Shown one piece after another: positions 11,016 through 23,189 of a stretch of DNA of 64,000 nt (its first letter is position 1; each line of letters begins with the position of its first letter). This DNA comes from Taxillus chinensis (lineage: Eukaryota; Streptophyta; Magnoliopsida; Santalales; Loranthaceae). The translations under genes were made by a program, and so were the position numbers. The notes beneath the pieces are model-generated. The model was not told where the DNA came from. It did no database searches and saw only the letters and a list, made by a program, of their open reading frames with translations. Location of the stretch: positions 44,410,258-44,474,257 of the forward strand of contig CM042092.1 of assembly GCA_023512835.1 (NCBI GenBank). The letters are read 5' to 3'.

Positions 11016-12436
11016 TGATGGTCCCTTGGAGCCTAGAGGGGGGTGAATAGGCTCTTATCGAAACTCTTTTCTTTCTCTTAAGACACAAACACTTATCTAG
11101 TTAAGTGATAGAATCACTGCAGAAGATAACCAGATAGTGGAAGTATTTTGTTTTATTATCACAAGATAAATACAACAAAATAGAAGCAAGACTCTCTTAC
11201 ACTCTGTTTACAAATGAACTCACACACTAGCCAAATTCTATCTCCCAAAAATTAAATCCGCTTATGCATACACAGGGTTAATCTTTTCTTACAAAAGCAC
11301 AATCGCACCTTTTCACAAATATACAATTATGACTATTTATACAAACATTCCTAAGAGACAACCTTGGAACTTGTAGTTTCGGAATGCGTTTAGCACTAAC
11401 TATTCGTCGGTAATCTCTCTGCCTTGACTGCTGTGGATTGTGGAGCTCAAGATCTTGGGTTTGAAGAGTATAAGTGTCTTTGTGAGTTCCCAAATATAAT
11501 TAAGGTTGTGTCCACATATCCGGATGATCCACGTGTAAGATTCTTCAGGTTCTCAATAAATTTGTCTTACATCGGGATGCCACGAGCTGATAACTTTAAA
11601 TGCGGTTGAGTTGAAGCAGTATCTTCTTGGTCCGGTGTAATTTTCCTTACTCCGTAGCTAATGAGGCTCGGAACCTTACTCCGTGTTAGTGATTGCTTAC
11701 TCCGTATCTATTTGGTATTGGAATCCTTAGTCCGTGTCAGCGCTTCCTTACTCCGCATGTAAGTTCCTTACTCCGTATGTAAATTCCTTACTCCGTATGT
11801 AAGTTCCTTACTCTGGGCGAGTCTTGAAAAGTTGGATGACTTATTCCGTATCAGTGCTTCCTTACTCCGCATGTAAGTTCCTTACTCCATATGTAAATTC
11901 CTTACTCCGTATGTAAGTTCCTTACTCCGTATGTAAGTTCCTTACTCCGGGCGAGTCTAAGGGATCGGAGTGCTTACTCCGTACTAGCGCTTCCTTACTC
12001 CGTATGAGTAAGTTGTCCAGATTCCTTACTCCGCATCTAATTTCCTTACTCCGTGTCTAATAAAGACTCGGGTCCTTATTCCGCATTTGTACTTCCTTAC
12101 TCCGCATGTATGGAAGACTCGGATGCCTTACTCCGTGTCTTCTTTTACTTCGTGCGACCTTGTAAACCAAGACTCTTACTTAGCGTCAATTTGACTTAGT
12201 CCGCACGAATGTTCCTTGTTCCGTATGTATTGGTGACTTGGTTATTTACCAAGTATTTGACGACACTCACTCTTGTCCGGATCAAGATTATGTATCCTGT
12301 CCTTAGCTTTGCTCTCACGAGTGTATCTCCGGATTAATAACATATCTTTTGCAACGATCAAAGAAACACAAAAGATCTCAGATCAAATTACATAAGGCTT
12401 TATCAGCATTATCCAAATTCTGGGCTTGATCCAACA
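11016..12436. mobile_element. Copia-like solo LTR inserted in Ogre integrase
   Basis: The insert has ends TGATGGTCCC...GATCCAACA, is 1,421 bp long, and is flanked by ATAAA at 11011-11015 and 12437-12441. Removing it joins the integrase frame (CQIY to GDKIQ) cleanly. It contains no PBS or coding sequence, so it is a solo LTR. A related copy begins at 63388; both share the AGGGGGGGTGAATAGG word near the + strand start. Assignment to copia rests on general resemblance and is not proven; element sense may be the - strand (TGTTGGATC start). Confidence 0.85.
11628..12150. repeat. 20-bp degenerate tandem repeat (TTCCTTACTCCGTATGTAAG)
   Basis: About twenty copies of a 20-bp word, with variants CGCATG, CGTGTC and CGTATC and longer spacers (GACTCGG). 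It fills the middle of the solo LTR. No coding potential is seen. Confidence 0.88.
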
Positions 12437-13615
12437 ATAAATTTGACACTTGAGGCATTTGCGCACATATTCAATGCAATCTTTTTCCATGGTGACCCAA
12501 TAATAGCCCATTCGCATGATTTGTCTTGTTAATGCATGTCCATTTGCATGTGAACCACATTCCCCTTCGTGCACTTCTTTCATTATTTGTGTCGATTCTT
12601 CTTTTGCCACACACCGCAATAATACCATGTCATGGTTTCTCTTATATAGAATCGAGCCATCAAGATAATAGTTGGATGCTGACCTTCAGATATTTCTTTT
12701 GTCAGACTCAGAGGCCTCTGCTGGGTATTCTTGCTTAAGCAAATACTGTTTGACGTCCTCAAACTAAGCTTTTTCTTCAGTATTTCCTTCAATGGCCATG
12801 CAATGTGCAGGAGCATCTTGTATACGGATATCGAAAGACTGGACTTCCAACTTTGTGTCTAGTTGAAGGAGGGAGGCTAGAGTGGCCAACGCATCAGGAA
12901 TCTGATTGTATTCCCTGGGCATATGCTCAAACGTGATGTCTTCAAATTGCTCGGCTAACTCCGTAACGTGCTTCCGATATGGGATTAATTTGTGGTTTCG
13001 AGTCTCCCATTCACCCCTTACTTGAAAAATGATGAGTGACGAATCACCGAACACTCGTAATTTTTTAATTCCTTTGTCAATGGGTTCTTGAAGTCCCATC
13101 ACAGAAGCCTCATATTCTGCTACATTGTTTGTATAAGGGAAAGTTAGCTTTGCCGCCATGGGGAAATGTTCGCCTTTTGGGGATATCAGGATGGCCCCAA
13201 CACCGTGACCTAAGAGACTGGAGGCTCCATCGAACCACATCGTCCATATGTTTGATACTTCGGCCGAAATGATATTGATGTGCTCATCTGGGAAGCCAAT
13301 AGTCATGGGCTCATAATCTTCTAATGCTCTGTCTGCCAGATAGTCGGCTATTGCACTTCCTTTTATGGCTTTTTGAGGTACGTAAATGATATCGTACTCC
13401 GATAGGATCAACTTCCATTTGGTGATTCTTCCAGAAATGGATGGTTTTTCCAAGAGATATTTGAGTGGATCATGCCTCGAAATCAGCCATATGGTATGAT
13501 AAAGAGTGTATTGCCTCAATCTTCTTGTTATCCAGACAAGAGCACAGCACGTCTTCTCCAAGGGTGTGTAGTTTTCTTCATTGATGGTGAACTTCTTGCT
13601 GAGGTAATAAATGGC
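12437..13615 (-). pseudogene. Ogre RNase H, archaeal-type RNase H and integrase zinc finger
   Basis: Continuing from RT on the - strand: the classical RNase H remnant (LEKTCCALVWITRRLRQY to IADYLADRAL), then a second, archaeal-type RNase H with all four acidic residues visible (MWFDGAS, NNVAEYEA, VFGDSS, DALATLAS), then the integrase HHCC finger (VHEGECGSHANGHA ... CLKCQ). The dual RNase H is a hallmark of the Tat lineage. Stops occur at about 13613 (TAG, Gln expected), 12764 (TAG, Trp expected) and near 12690 (TGA, Arg expected). The 3' end is cut by the solo LTR. Confidence 0.9.
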
Positions 13616-14960
13616 CTACTCCTTCTTGCCTGTAGAATCGTGTTGCCCCAAGACACAACCCATTGCTGACTCCTGAACGGTCAAGTATAAGATCAGAGGT
13701 CTATCTGGTACTGGTAGGACCAAAATAGGTGGATTAGACAGGTATTGTTTGATCTTGTCAAAAGCTTCTTGACGCTTGTCATTCCAAATTTCGGGGTTGT
13801 TCTTCTGTAAAGTCTTGAAAATGGGTTCGCATGTGGCTGTTAATTGGGAAATAAATCGGGAAAAATAATTCAGTCGCCCTAGGAATCCTCTAACCTCCTT
13901 GATGGTCCGTGGTGGCGGCATCTCTTGGATAGCTCGAACTTTATCTGGATCGATTTCAACTCCTTTTTGGCTCACATTGAAACCCAATAGTTTTCCCGAC
14001 ATGGCTCCGAAAGTGCACTTTCCGGGGTTCAATTTCAGCTGATATTTCCGTAGCCTATTGAAGAGCTTGCGGAGTACTTCGATATGATCTTCTGTGCTTC
14101 GTGATTTGGCTATCATGTCGTCCACATATACTTCGACTTCCTTATGCATCATGTCGTGGAATAGGGTCACCATGGCTCGCTGATAGGTTTCCCCTGCATT
14201 CCTCAGACCAAAAGGCATCACATTATAGCAGAAAGTGCCCCAAAGTGTCGTGAATGTGGTCCTCTCTTTATGTTCAGGGGCCATACGAATTTGATTATAG
14301 CCCGAGAAACCATCCATGAATGAGAATAGGGCGTGTTTTGCTATATTATCCACTAAGGTATCAATATGAGGAAGCGGGAAGTTGTCTTTCGGACTGGCCC
14401 AGTTCAGATCTCTATAGTCGACACACATGCGTACTTTGCCTCCTTTCTTTGGTACTGGTACAACATTGGCCACCCATTCTGGATAGTGGGAGACACTTAG
14501 GAAACCTGCATCCCATTGCTTTTTGACTTCTTCTTTAATCTTCAGTATCATCTCTAATCTCATTCTTCGCAATTTCTGATGTACTGGCTTGCACTCTGGC
14601 TTCACAGGTATTTGATGTTGCACTATATCTGTGTCTAATCCAGGCATATCTTGGTATGACCATGCAAAAATGTCGATGTAGCTTCTTAACAGCCTGATTA
14701 ACTTCTTCCTGATGTCGGTAGCTATCAAAGAACCCACCCTCAATTCTTTTGGTTCGGCTATTGTCCCCAAGTTCACTGTTTCTACTGGGTCCTCACTTGG
14801 AGTGGATAAGTGATCATCCTTTTCCAATAGACGTATGATCTCTCCCGGTAGCTCGGGTGTCTCTTCTACCTCATTCTCGTTAGCTTCAAACATGGGCTGC
14901 TCCCAGTTCGGACTTTGGTCAAACCTTTGGCATCTCATTTCGCCTTCGCATACCATGTTT
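13616..14960 (-). pseudogene. Ogre reverse transcriptase
   Basis: The RT domain is well preserved: CVDYRDLNWASPKDNFPLP, FMDGFSGYNQIRM with the first catalytic Asp, MPFGLRNAGETYQRAM, and the YVDD catalytic box at about 14113-14128, followed by the thumb (VRGFLGRLNYFSRFI) and connection. The open frame runs on upstream to 15187, but residues before about MVCEGEMRCQRF look non-coding and probably lie in the intron that Ogre elements carry between protease and RT. The frame ends at a TAG just before IYYLSKKFT. The RT itself shows no lost catalytic residue. Confidence 0.9.
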
Positions 14961-15298
14961 TCATTGACATTGTGATACTTGCTTATAAGAGAATGACAAG
15001 TTGGTAACCAAATATGATATGCATATGTTATGAATGGAATGCACCATGAAAGATTTTGAAAAACACATTTTATTGGAAGGTTTAAGAAAAAACAAATGTT
15101 CACAGCTTCAAAGTACATTAAAATAGAATACATTAAATCCCAGCGACCCGTAAGCATTACATTATGGGGAGGTCTAGGCTGGTCCAATTGTTCAATGGCT
15201 GGTTGGGATCCTCTCGCACTAACTGAACCATCTCGCTTGGTGCATGCTCATTTGTGTCCAATACGGCTACAGTCCCCATCTTGGGCTCAGGTTGGCTC
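14961..15298 (-). other. Probable Ogre pro-RT intron
   Basis: The protease frame ends at 15299 and homology to RT begins near 14960. The sequence between is AT-rich and shows no family similarity. Tat/Ogre elements are known to carry a spliced intron at this site; exact splice sites were not resolved. Confidence 0.5.
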
Positions 15299-17284
15299 TT
15301 AGGGATAAACCCTCCACTCCGGAATGTAACATTCAAGGGGGGGGAAGCTTCTCCTTTCTTCTTGTACTGGCCTTTTCTGCAATCTTGCCATTTCGACTTC
15401 CCTCTTCTTGATAGCTTCCCTCTGTCTATCAGCTTTTGTAGGGATGTAGCCTAGCCCAAACTTTTTGGTATTTTCTTGGATGGTCAGGGGTTTCTGAACC
15501 CCTTGAGCTGTCAGGCCTAATCCTTGCCCCGGTTTGTACCCCTGTTTGATCATAGTGGCTACAACCATTTTTGCTGCCTTCGAGAGGCGATGGTCTGGGG
15601 CAGAAGCGACATTCACCATCTCAAAAGCTCGATAGGAACATTCTGGCACATCTTCGTTGCTTTCAATATAAGGAACCGATGCCGGTTTGGTGACTAGGAA
15701 ACTTGTCTCTCCAGAGATGCAGATGAGCTGGTCCCCCATTAAAAACTTCATCTTCTGGTGGAGACTTGATGGCACCGCTCCTGCCATGTGGATCCAGGGT
15801 CTTCCCAACAAACAGCTATAATATGGCGTGATGTCCATCACCTGAAATTCCACCGTAAAAGTAGTTGGCCCAATCATGAGTGGAACATCCAGAGTCCCCA
15901 CCACATCACGCTTTCCTCCATCGAATGCCCGTACCTTCATCGTACAGGGACGCATATAGGATGCGTCGACTGGAAGTTGCTGTCGTATATGCAAGGGCAT
16001 AATGTTCAAGGCAGAGCCATTGTCAATGAGTACACGGGCTATGGTGTGCTCCTTGCATTTGACCGTGATGTGCAAAGCTTTTATGTGCCCCTTTCCTTCT
16101 TGGGGTAGCTCGTCATCTCCAAAGCTAATGACGTTATTCATGATGAGGTTACTAGTGAGTCCATCCACATTCGCGATTGAGATGGTTGGAGGAACGTAGG
16201 CTTGGCTTAGGACTTTCAATAGTGCTTCACGGTGAGGTTGGGAATCTATCATTAATGAGAGCAATGAGATGCAAGCCGGTTGTCGACTTAGCTGATCCAC
16301 AATATTATACTCACTCTGCTTCATGAGCTTCAGGAATTCCAATGTCTCTTTTTCAGTGACTGGTGCTTCTTTCTTTGTTGCCTCCAGCGTTGGCTCAATT
16401 TCTAATTCCACAGTGTTCTCCTTCCTTGCTTTGTCTGCCATATCAGGGGCATAAGTCTTACCGCTCCTAGTTATCTTCTCTGCTGCTGCGGTTCCCTGAA
16501 CTATTTCGCAACTGTAGTTCCATGGGACTGCCTTATCAGTCTTATAGGGGAAAGGAGGAGGAACACCTATGGTGAGAGGTGCAATTCTATGTGGTAGTTG
16601 TGGGATTTCGGTTCGCTCCCCCTTGTCTAGCACGAGACTTGAGGCATGGATAGTGAGAGGCTTGATTCCATGTGGTAGTAGCGGGATCTCCGGAGCCTTA
16701 ACGTTTAAGACAAGGGGTGTTGGCACCCATGGCGATTTGTGTGAATCATCTCCCTGGATCATGTGGCTTTGGTTGTCTGTTCCTCCTCCTGAGAATTCGA
16801 TCATCCTTTGGTCCATGAGCTTTTGTACCAGACTAGCAAACTCGCTACAGTGTTCGATGTCATGCCCCCGTGACATTTTGTGATAAAGGCATTGTTTCTC
16901 CAACTCTATCCCCTTCTCTGTCTTCAATGCGTCGGGAGCAAGTATATATCCATATTCCTCCAGTAGGTTAAACAAATAGCTTTTCTCCATTCGTATTTGT
17001 GAAACCTTCTCTAGCCATCCTTCCGTTGTGATACTGGTCACGACATGGGAATGTTCTCGAAGCGGATTACTGTACACATTTGGTGTCCCAGTCAATGTGG
17101 AAAAATCCAGCCACTTTGCATCCTTCAACGCCTGAACCTTCCTTTTGAATGTTATATAATTCTCGATATCATGTCCAGCTCCACCTGCGTGATATTCACA
17201 CCTGGCATCTGGCTTGTACCAGGTCGGGGGAGGAGTCTTTATTTCTCCCAAGGGTATAGGGGTTACCATCCTTGCCTCTAAGAG
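15299..17284 (-). pseudogene. Ogre Gag C-terminus, protease and G-patch domain
   Basis: This frame continues Gag (joined through the TAA at 17285-17287, where a Gln codon is expected). It has two zinc-knuckle-like motifs: CEYHAGGAGHDIENY, whose last Cys is Tyr, and an intact CLYHKMSRGHDIEHC. The aspartic protease motif is VLIDNGSALNIM, with LLGRPWIH downstream. A G-patch follows (GYKPGQGLG ... GLGYIPT), a domain typical of Ogre/Tat polyproteins. 656 residues are open without a break. The C-terminal tail is basic (REAIKKREVEMARLQKR). Confidence 0.9.
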
Positions 17285-18252
17285 TTAGGGGTATAATTCC
17301 GCATAAGTCATTGGAATTGGATCAAACTCTTGTCGTGGTCGACGGGAAGCCTGATTCGCTCCTGCTTGCTGGGTCTGGGCCCTCGGTTGCCCCTGTCCTT
17401 GGAATGAGGCTCCTGGTCCTTCCTGAGTTGCTGGCTTTGCTTGCTCTACGTAAGGCGCTCTTGGTTGAAACGGATTAGGTGTCATTGGATATGGAAATGG
17501 AACCCCTCCCTGTGGCAAGTATGGCATGAATTGGGGAGGTGGTGCAGGTGCAGCGTAGGCGGCCACGGGTGATCCCCTATAGTACCCCGGTGCTTGGTAG
17601 AATGTTGGCTGTATTGACTGGTGCGCTTGGTATACCGGGTTGCTCTCATTTTCCTTCTTCTTTGCTGGTGGTTGAAACCGTTTTGATGCCTCAGCCGCAT
17701 CACCCTTTAGTTTTCCTCCTTTAATTCCACTTTCTACACGTTCACCAGATGCAACCAAGTCTGCAAAGCTGTTGGAGACGTTACCTATCAACTTCTCGTA
17801 GTATACGCCTTTTAGTGTGTTGATAAATAGAGTGGTGAGTTCTCTTTCGGTAAGAGGAGGTTGGACCTCCACAGTGCCCTCTCTCCATCTTCGTGCATAA
17901 TCTTTGAAATTCTCCTCGGATCCCTTTTCCATGGACTGCAGGGTTAGTCGATCCAGCGCCATCTCGGTGACATGTTTGTATTGTGCCAAGAAAGAGGTAG
18001 CCAATTCCTTCCATGTCTTGATGGGGTTTCCATTTAGTTGAAAGTACCAGCGAAGGGAAGCCCCGGTTAGGCTTTCCTGGAAACAATGCATGAAGAGCTT
18101 GTCTTCACCAGCATAAGCAGCCATCTTTTGACAGTACATGGCCAAATGTGTCTTTGGACACCGGGTCCCGTTGAACTTTTCAAACTCCGGCATTTTGAAT
18201 TTTGGTGGCAGCACCACTCCAGGGACTAAGCATAAGTCTTGTGGGCTGGTCA
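17285..18252 (-). pseudogene. Ogre Gag, main part
   Basis: A retrotransposon Gag domain is visible: MPEFEKFNGTRCPKTHLAMY, FQESLTGASLRWYF, ELATSFLAQYKHV, FKDYARRWREGTVEV, LTTLFINTLKGVYYEKLIG, then a proline/glutamine-rich linker. The apparent start Met at 18253 is an accident: its ATG is created by the inserted LTR end. The true N-terminus continues at 20461-20879. Confidence 0.9.
18248..18252. repeat. Target site duplication GGTCA (left copy)
   Basis: GGTCA at 18248-18252 is repeated at 20456-20460, bounding the solo LTR exactly. Confidence 0.92.
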
Positions 18253-20455
18253 TGTAAAGACTCGTATTTGGGTAGTCTTAAGAGATAGTCATTCTATGGG
18301 AATGTAACTATCAGGACGGTAGTGTAGCCGTCAATGTGAGCATTTTGACTGTACTTGGGCCCGATTCCGAGTCGGGGCCCCGTTTGACCCGATTGTTGAC
18401 TTTTTGGGGTCTATTGGTTGACTTTGCGTTTGAGCGGTCATTTGGGTGTACTAATATCGTGTAGTATTGTGCTCGTCATTTCGAGCGTTTTTGACCGTAG
18501 TTTGACTCAATTTGGAGTTCGGGACCTTGGAGGTTAATTATTGACTGGGTAATGGTTGACTAGGTCGATTGGCGCAAAAATATAAATAGGGGAAAGAGAG
18601 CTTCCACGTTACGTTTCAGATTTCGCATCTGCGTTGGAGAGCTTAGAGAGAGAAAGAGAGAAGGAGCTTGGAGGCCTTGGCGATTTGGGGCGTTTTGAGC
18701 TCGTTCAAGCATCAGAATCATTCCAGGTAGGTGTTCCCTTGATTCTTCACCCTTTTCTTGCTGTTTTTTTGGATTAACATGTAAGAATTTGATGAAATCA
18801 TGCAAATTCGTGTTGAACCCTAGAAATTGGGGAAAAACCAATTTTGGGTTGAATCTTGTATTTAAATGCGTTCGAGGGGTAAGACGTGATTTAAAACCTA
18901 ACATATAGTATTAGGTATGAGTTTTATGAGATTTCGGGTTGAATCCAGACGAGAAACAGTGAAAAACGATGATGAACAGAATCGTCGTGAACTGGGTAGA
19001 AAACCGATGAGATCGACCGGAAATTGAAAATTTCGAATGTGCAGTTCGAAGGTTCGAAGGTAGGTTTGATGTAGTGTAATTTGAGTGTCGAATGTGAAAT
19101 TTTCGAGTGTCGTTTAAGGTTCAAGGTACTTCAAGGGGTAGTTTGCGAGTTCATGGGTACTTGAAGGTAGTTTTGAAGGTAGTTCGAGTGTAGGTTCGAG
19201 GGTCGAAGGCGGTTCGAAAAGAGATTCGAAAATACTGATTCGAAATGCGATTCGAAATGCGATTCGAAAATGTAGTTTCACCGGCGATTCGAAATACGAT
19301 TGACCGGACTGGACCTATTTACATTGCAACCTATACCCATCTACACATTTAAGTAATACTTAAGTTACAATGTAAATAACGAAATACCCCCCATTTGGAT
19401 TCAAAGAAAAATACTAGAAAAATTAATTCCCATTATTTCAAAATGTGAAATTTGGGATTTAGTGTAAAATCTGGAAAAACCCAAAAGTTCGTAGTGGTGA
19501 ATTTTTGGAAGTGGGGTTAGACATCTCAGAAAAATCCCCAAAAAATCAGATTATCTTATTTATGCTATGGGAACCCAATGCCGGGACTTTTTAATTTCAA
19601 GAAAATAGCTGCATGGGTACTTCCTTCATAAATCAAGGATTGAGGATTTACTTGTGGAGACCGGCTACGGTTCCAAAGGAAATGTCGAGAATGACATGCC
19701 ATACTCATGTTAGTATGTTGATGTGGGGTATTGGGGCATGGACTCGTGACTTGTTTGGGTTCTCACCGTGATGCACCGATGGTGCTATGTGGTTGACATG
19801 GCGCATATGCACCGATGGCAGGCCGGTGTGGCGACGTGTCCGGGCATATAAGCGCCGTGGTAGGGCGAGTGCCTTGGCAGGATCCTAGTGAGGATCGTGG
19901 ACAAGCCGTCCGTGTGGGCAGGCTAGGTCCCGATGTTTGTTTGCGGGCCGAGTCCTAATGATTGTGCACACTACACGTGCACAGTACCGAGCATGTAGTA
20001 TGACTTGTATGTTTGCATGATGTGGAGTGTCGGGGTCACCCTCGAGCTTGTCGCTCACCCCTACTTGTTGTTTACCATTTTCAGGTGTGACCCGAGACTA
20101 GTGGAGGACTTTCTTCCAAGAGGACGTGCCCACTACTCGATGTATGATGCGATCGTATTCGTATTCCGTATTGTGTATTGTATTATGTTTGTATCCCGGA
20201 CATGGGTCCGTGGACGTTGTATTTGCATCTCGTTTGTGATGTGATGTCGCTATGATTGTTTGACTTAATGTGTGCATGATGATATATGGGAAAGTACGGA
20301 TTACCCTTGATGTATGATCGTACGGGTTGCATATTTGAGACAGACCCCGGTATAGTCTCTATTGGTGCTAGTCACCAACCCCTTGACCTTTCGGGTGCGG
20401 GCAAGGGGAAGTCATGTACCCGGTTCCGGGTTCCCTGGAATTCGGGGGCGTGACA
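18253..20455 (+). mobile_element. Solo LTR of the element A family, inside Ogre gag
   Basis: It starts TGTAAAGACTCG, ends GGGGGCGTGACA, is 2,203 bp long, and is flanked by GGTCA on both sides. It aligns with the split LTR at 3799-4786/46620-47864, including the TATA box (18581-18588), the GA-rich leader and the end motif. It lacks internal sequence, so it is the product of LTR-LTR recombination. Near 19020-19300 it has an array of TTCGAA-containing words. Confidence 0.95.
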
Positions 20456-20460
20456 GGTCA

Positions 20461-20879
20461 TGCCATAACTGTTAATGCCTTCTATGGTTTTCAATCTTTC
20501 CTCGAGTCGGCGTAGAGGCGGGAGACTCAATATTTTCCTGAGGAGCTGGGGAACCCATTACCTCCATTGTATGTCCTGATGTGGGCATAGTGAAATGAGT
20601 TTGATTTGGAGTTGGAGGTTGTGCCATAGCAGGATGATAGGTGGGTGCCTGGCTTGGAGCCGGATTGGGCGGTTGAACTTCGTCTTGCCCCTGCTCTTGG
20701 CGGTGATTGATAGTTCCCCCTGTCGGGGTTCCTCTTGCCGGGATTCTTTCTCTTTCTTCAGTCAGCTTGGTGAGCATATCCATCATCAAAGCCATTTGCC
20801 CCTGCAAGGCTTGTTGTGATTGTTCCAACCCCATGATTCTGTTCTCTGCTTCGTCTGCCATCGGTTGTGGCTGTGACAC
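20461..20879 (-). pseudogene. Ogre Gag N-terminal part, separated by solo LTR
   Basis: The - strand frame begins MSQPQPMADEAENRIMGLEQ and has a coiled-coil-like segment (EQSQQALQGQMALMMDMLTK) and a Pro/Gln-rich stretch, as in Tat/Ogre Gag N-termini. Removing the solo LTR brings it next to the main Gag region at 18252. Confidence 0.85.
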
Positions 20880-21131
20880 TTGATTGCGGCGAGATCTGAG
20901 ATTGTAAGAGTGCGCAATCCTGGAGAGAGGCTGCTACCCACCTGGGTACAAGGGAACTTTTATTTGATTTTTTTTTGATATGCATGTATGCATGGAATGT
21001 ATATGCGGAGGGTTAGAAAAACAAACAACTTTATTACAAACCAAACACACAATACAAACATTCAATGCTGAAATGCCATGTAAAATGAAGGGTAGTGCTA
21101 TATGATCTTAAAGCACTCTTCCAGTCATCTC
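20880..21131 (-). other. Spacer between Ogre ORF1 and Gag
   Basis: About 250 bp of AT-rich sequence with no coding signal, lying between the ORF1 stop and the Gag start. Confidence 0.6.
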
Positions 21132-22522
21132 CTAAGTAGCACGACACCTCTTCCTCTGGGGTGGTCGCTCACCTACTTCCTCCCCTTGTTTTAATATGGT
21201 CTCTATTCGTTTTTCCCTCAGCTGCAACCTCTGAAGAGCTCCTTCTAACGATGCTTCTAGCCTCTGGATCTGTTGCCTTAAAGTCTGATTCTCCTGGAGG
21301 ATAGCCTTCATGTCTGAAGTTAGCTGTGGCTCGTGTTGTGCCCTCCAAGATATGTATGCGGGGCAAACACCAGGTTTTGAACTATTGGGTTGGATCTTAT
21401 GTGGTGTGGACCATGCTTGATACATCTTCTTGCCTTCTTCTGTGAGCATGGTTCTGCTGTAAGTGAAGTCACGCTCTTCTATGCCAAAGAGCACGGGAAT
21501 AATCTGATGACGCCCCACTTGTCTTCCCACCTGGTGCATATGTAGTTCTTCCCCAGGGACCTAAAAGTGGAACCCAATTGTAGTCCCCGCAGCTATATGT
21601 CATGGAGACCACCGGCATCCAAGGAGCAGTCCAGGTAATGTCAGCTTCTGTGAGGTTCTCCAACTTCTTTTTCCAGCTTTCAAAGTCTTTAGGTAGGCTC
21701 CACTTGCTGAGCAGAATATCTAGTAGTGTTGTGGCTGGTACCTGATAAATAGTAGGAAAACGATGAACACTACAGGGGAAATGACCTTGTAACCAGGTAC
21801 ATAGGAGAGGTAGGCACCCCATGAACTGTCCCGAGCCTTTACTCCTCAGGTAAGTAAGAGATCGGATGGTTTCAGCCAAGATAGCAGGAGTAGGGTCACA
21901 TCCTTTGAGCACCTGCTGGACCAAATCTACAATTGCCCCATCGATGTGGGCCGGTATCCTTGGGAAAATAACTAGCCCATATATAGCTGGTGTAAGCAGT
22001 TTGTGTGCCCCTGCTTCTGTTGCAGTCCGTATTATTTCTTTGAGTGTTGCCCATGGAAGATATTCTCGCCCACCGTAGGTTGTGACCGCCGGTGAGTCCC
22101 ATACTGGCTTTCCTATAATCTCAGCAAAGGCCCTTCGACATGACCTTCTGGGCTCCGGTAGATAGATCTTCATTTTGTTTTCCACGGGGATGTCCAATAA
22201 TCTTTTGTATTCTTCTATTGTGGGAACAAGATCTATGCCGTTGAAGTCAAAGCACCGCTGTCAAGGCTCCCAGAAATATATGGAGCAAATCCCCAAACTG
22301 TTGTATGTATATGCTTTTCCTTTCGTCTGACCACTGCCTCCATATTGTCTGTACCTCCTTAGTGTAGTCTAGCTGATCTTCTATGATAACATGTTCTACC
22401 TTGTGGGCTTCTCCTGGTGGAAAATCTCCAAGGCGAAGTTGAATGTCTCCAGATGCTTGGGCCACCACTGTAACAGCTTCCTTGTCCTGAGGGCCTTTTA
22501 GGAGATAACTAAAAGTTGCCAT
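21132..22522 (-). pseudogene. Ogre ORF1 (plant-specific accessory ORF upstream of gag)
   Basis: Three overlapping - strand frames make one broken gene. The N-terminus is MATFSYLLKGPQDKEAVTVV; the middle has KRLLDIPVENKMKIY, AIYGLVIFPRIPAHIDGAIV and FMGCLPLLCTWLQGHF; the C-terminus has YISWRAQHEPQ and a coiled coil rich in Glu/Gln/Leu/Arg. This matches the extra ORF found upstream of gag in Ogre elements (annotated in plants as DUF7745). Frameshifts lie near 22245 and 21540. Its function in the element is not known. Confidence 0.8.
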
Positions 22523-23165
22523 GCCTATATGAATGTTGTGTTATGTATGATGACAGGTTAGGATGACAGGTTAATATATATCAAGGCAGTTAGACAGAAA
22601 AAAGGATAAACCAATAGTAAAAAAAACAGCTAATATGTGCAGGGGATGACTTAAGGACTACCCTACAAAACAAGGGTTAGCATGGAATGAGCAAACAAAG
22701 TGTGGGTCAATGCCCCCGATGGGCTTCTATTACTACACCTATCTTATTCGTTGGTTCCCAAACTTCCTCAATAGAGGGCTCCGTACACCATGGGATTTAC
22801 CGGAGGGGGATCTTAAAAGGACGTGCCTTAAAAGAACCTCAAGCTTGAGTGAGGAGTCCGAGGCCCCATTGCGGATAATGATCAACGCGTTGGGGACCGT
22901 ACTGAACCTCGCTAACCTAAATTGTGCTAAACCCGGGTATAGGGTTATGCATGAATGCGACAAGTATGGAAATCAGTAAATCACAACTATTATGGTAGTT
23001 AAAGCATATAAATAAATCATAGTTTAAAGATAAATGACAACTGTAAAAAAAAAAATATCTAGGAAAAAAACAACTTAGCACAACAGTTAAATATATACAA
23101 CAATATAATTAAAAATAACCTCCTAATCCTAGTTCTAGACCTAACTCTCTAAAGTGTTCATTCTT
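22523..23165 (-). other. Ogre 5' leader
   Basis: Untranslated region between the PBS and ORF1. No gene is seen; open frames here lack family similarity. A-rich tracts lie at 23045-23110. Confidence 0.65.
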
Positions 23166-23189
23166 AAGTTCCCCAGCAGAGTCGCCGGC
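23166..23189 (-). promoter_or_regulatory. Ogre primer-binding site
   Basis: On the - strand, directly after the 5' LTR end (GATGACA), the sequence reads GGCGACTCTGCTGGGGA. Ogre elements are described with a tRNA-Arg primer; this site looks like that class, but the tRNA match was not computed. Confidence 0.7.

Noticed and set aside
13472..17478. Numerous + strand frames opposite the Ogre pol region
   Set aside because: Shadows of the conserved - strand RT, protease and gag frames.
19020..19300. TTCGAA words in the solo LTR as heat-shock elements
   Set aside because: Heat-shock elements need TTC and GAA separated by two bases in alternating order; most words here are TTCGAA without the spacer.
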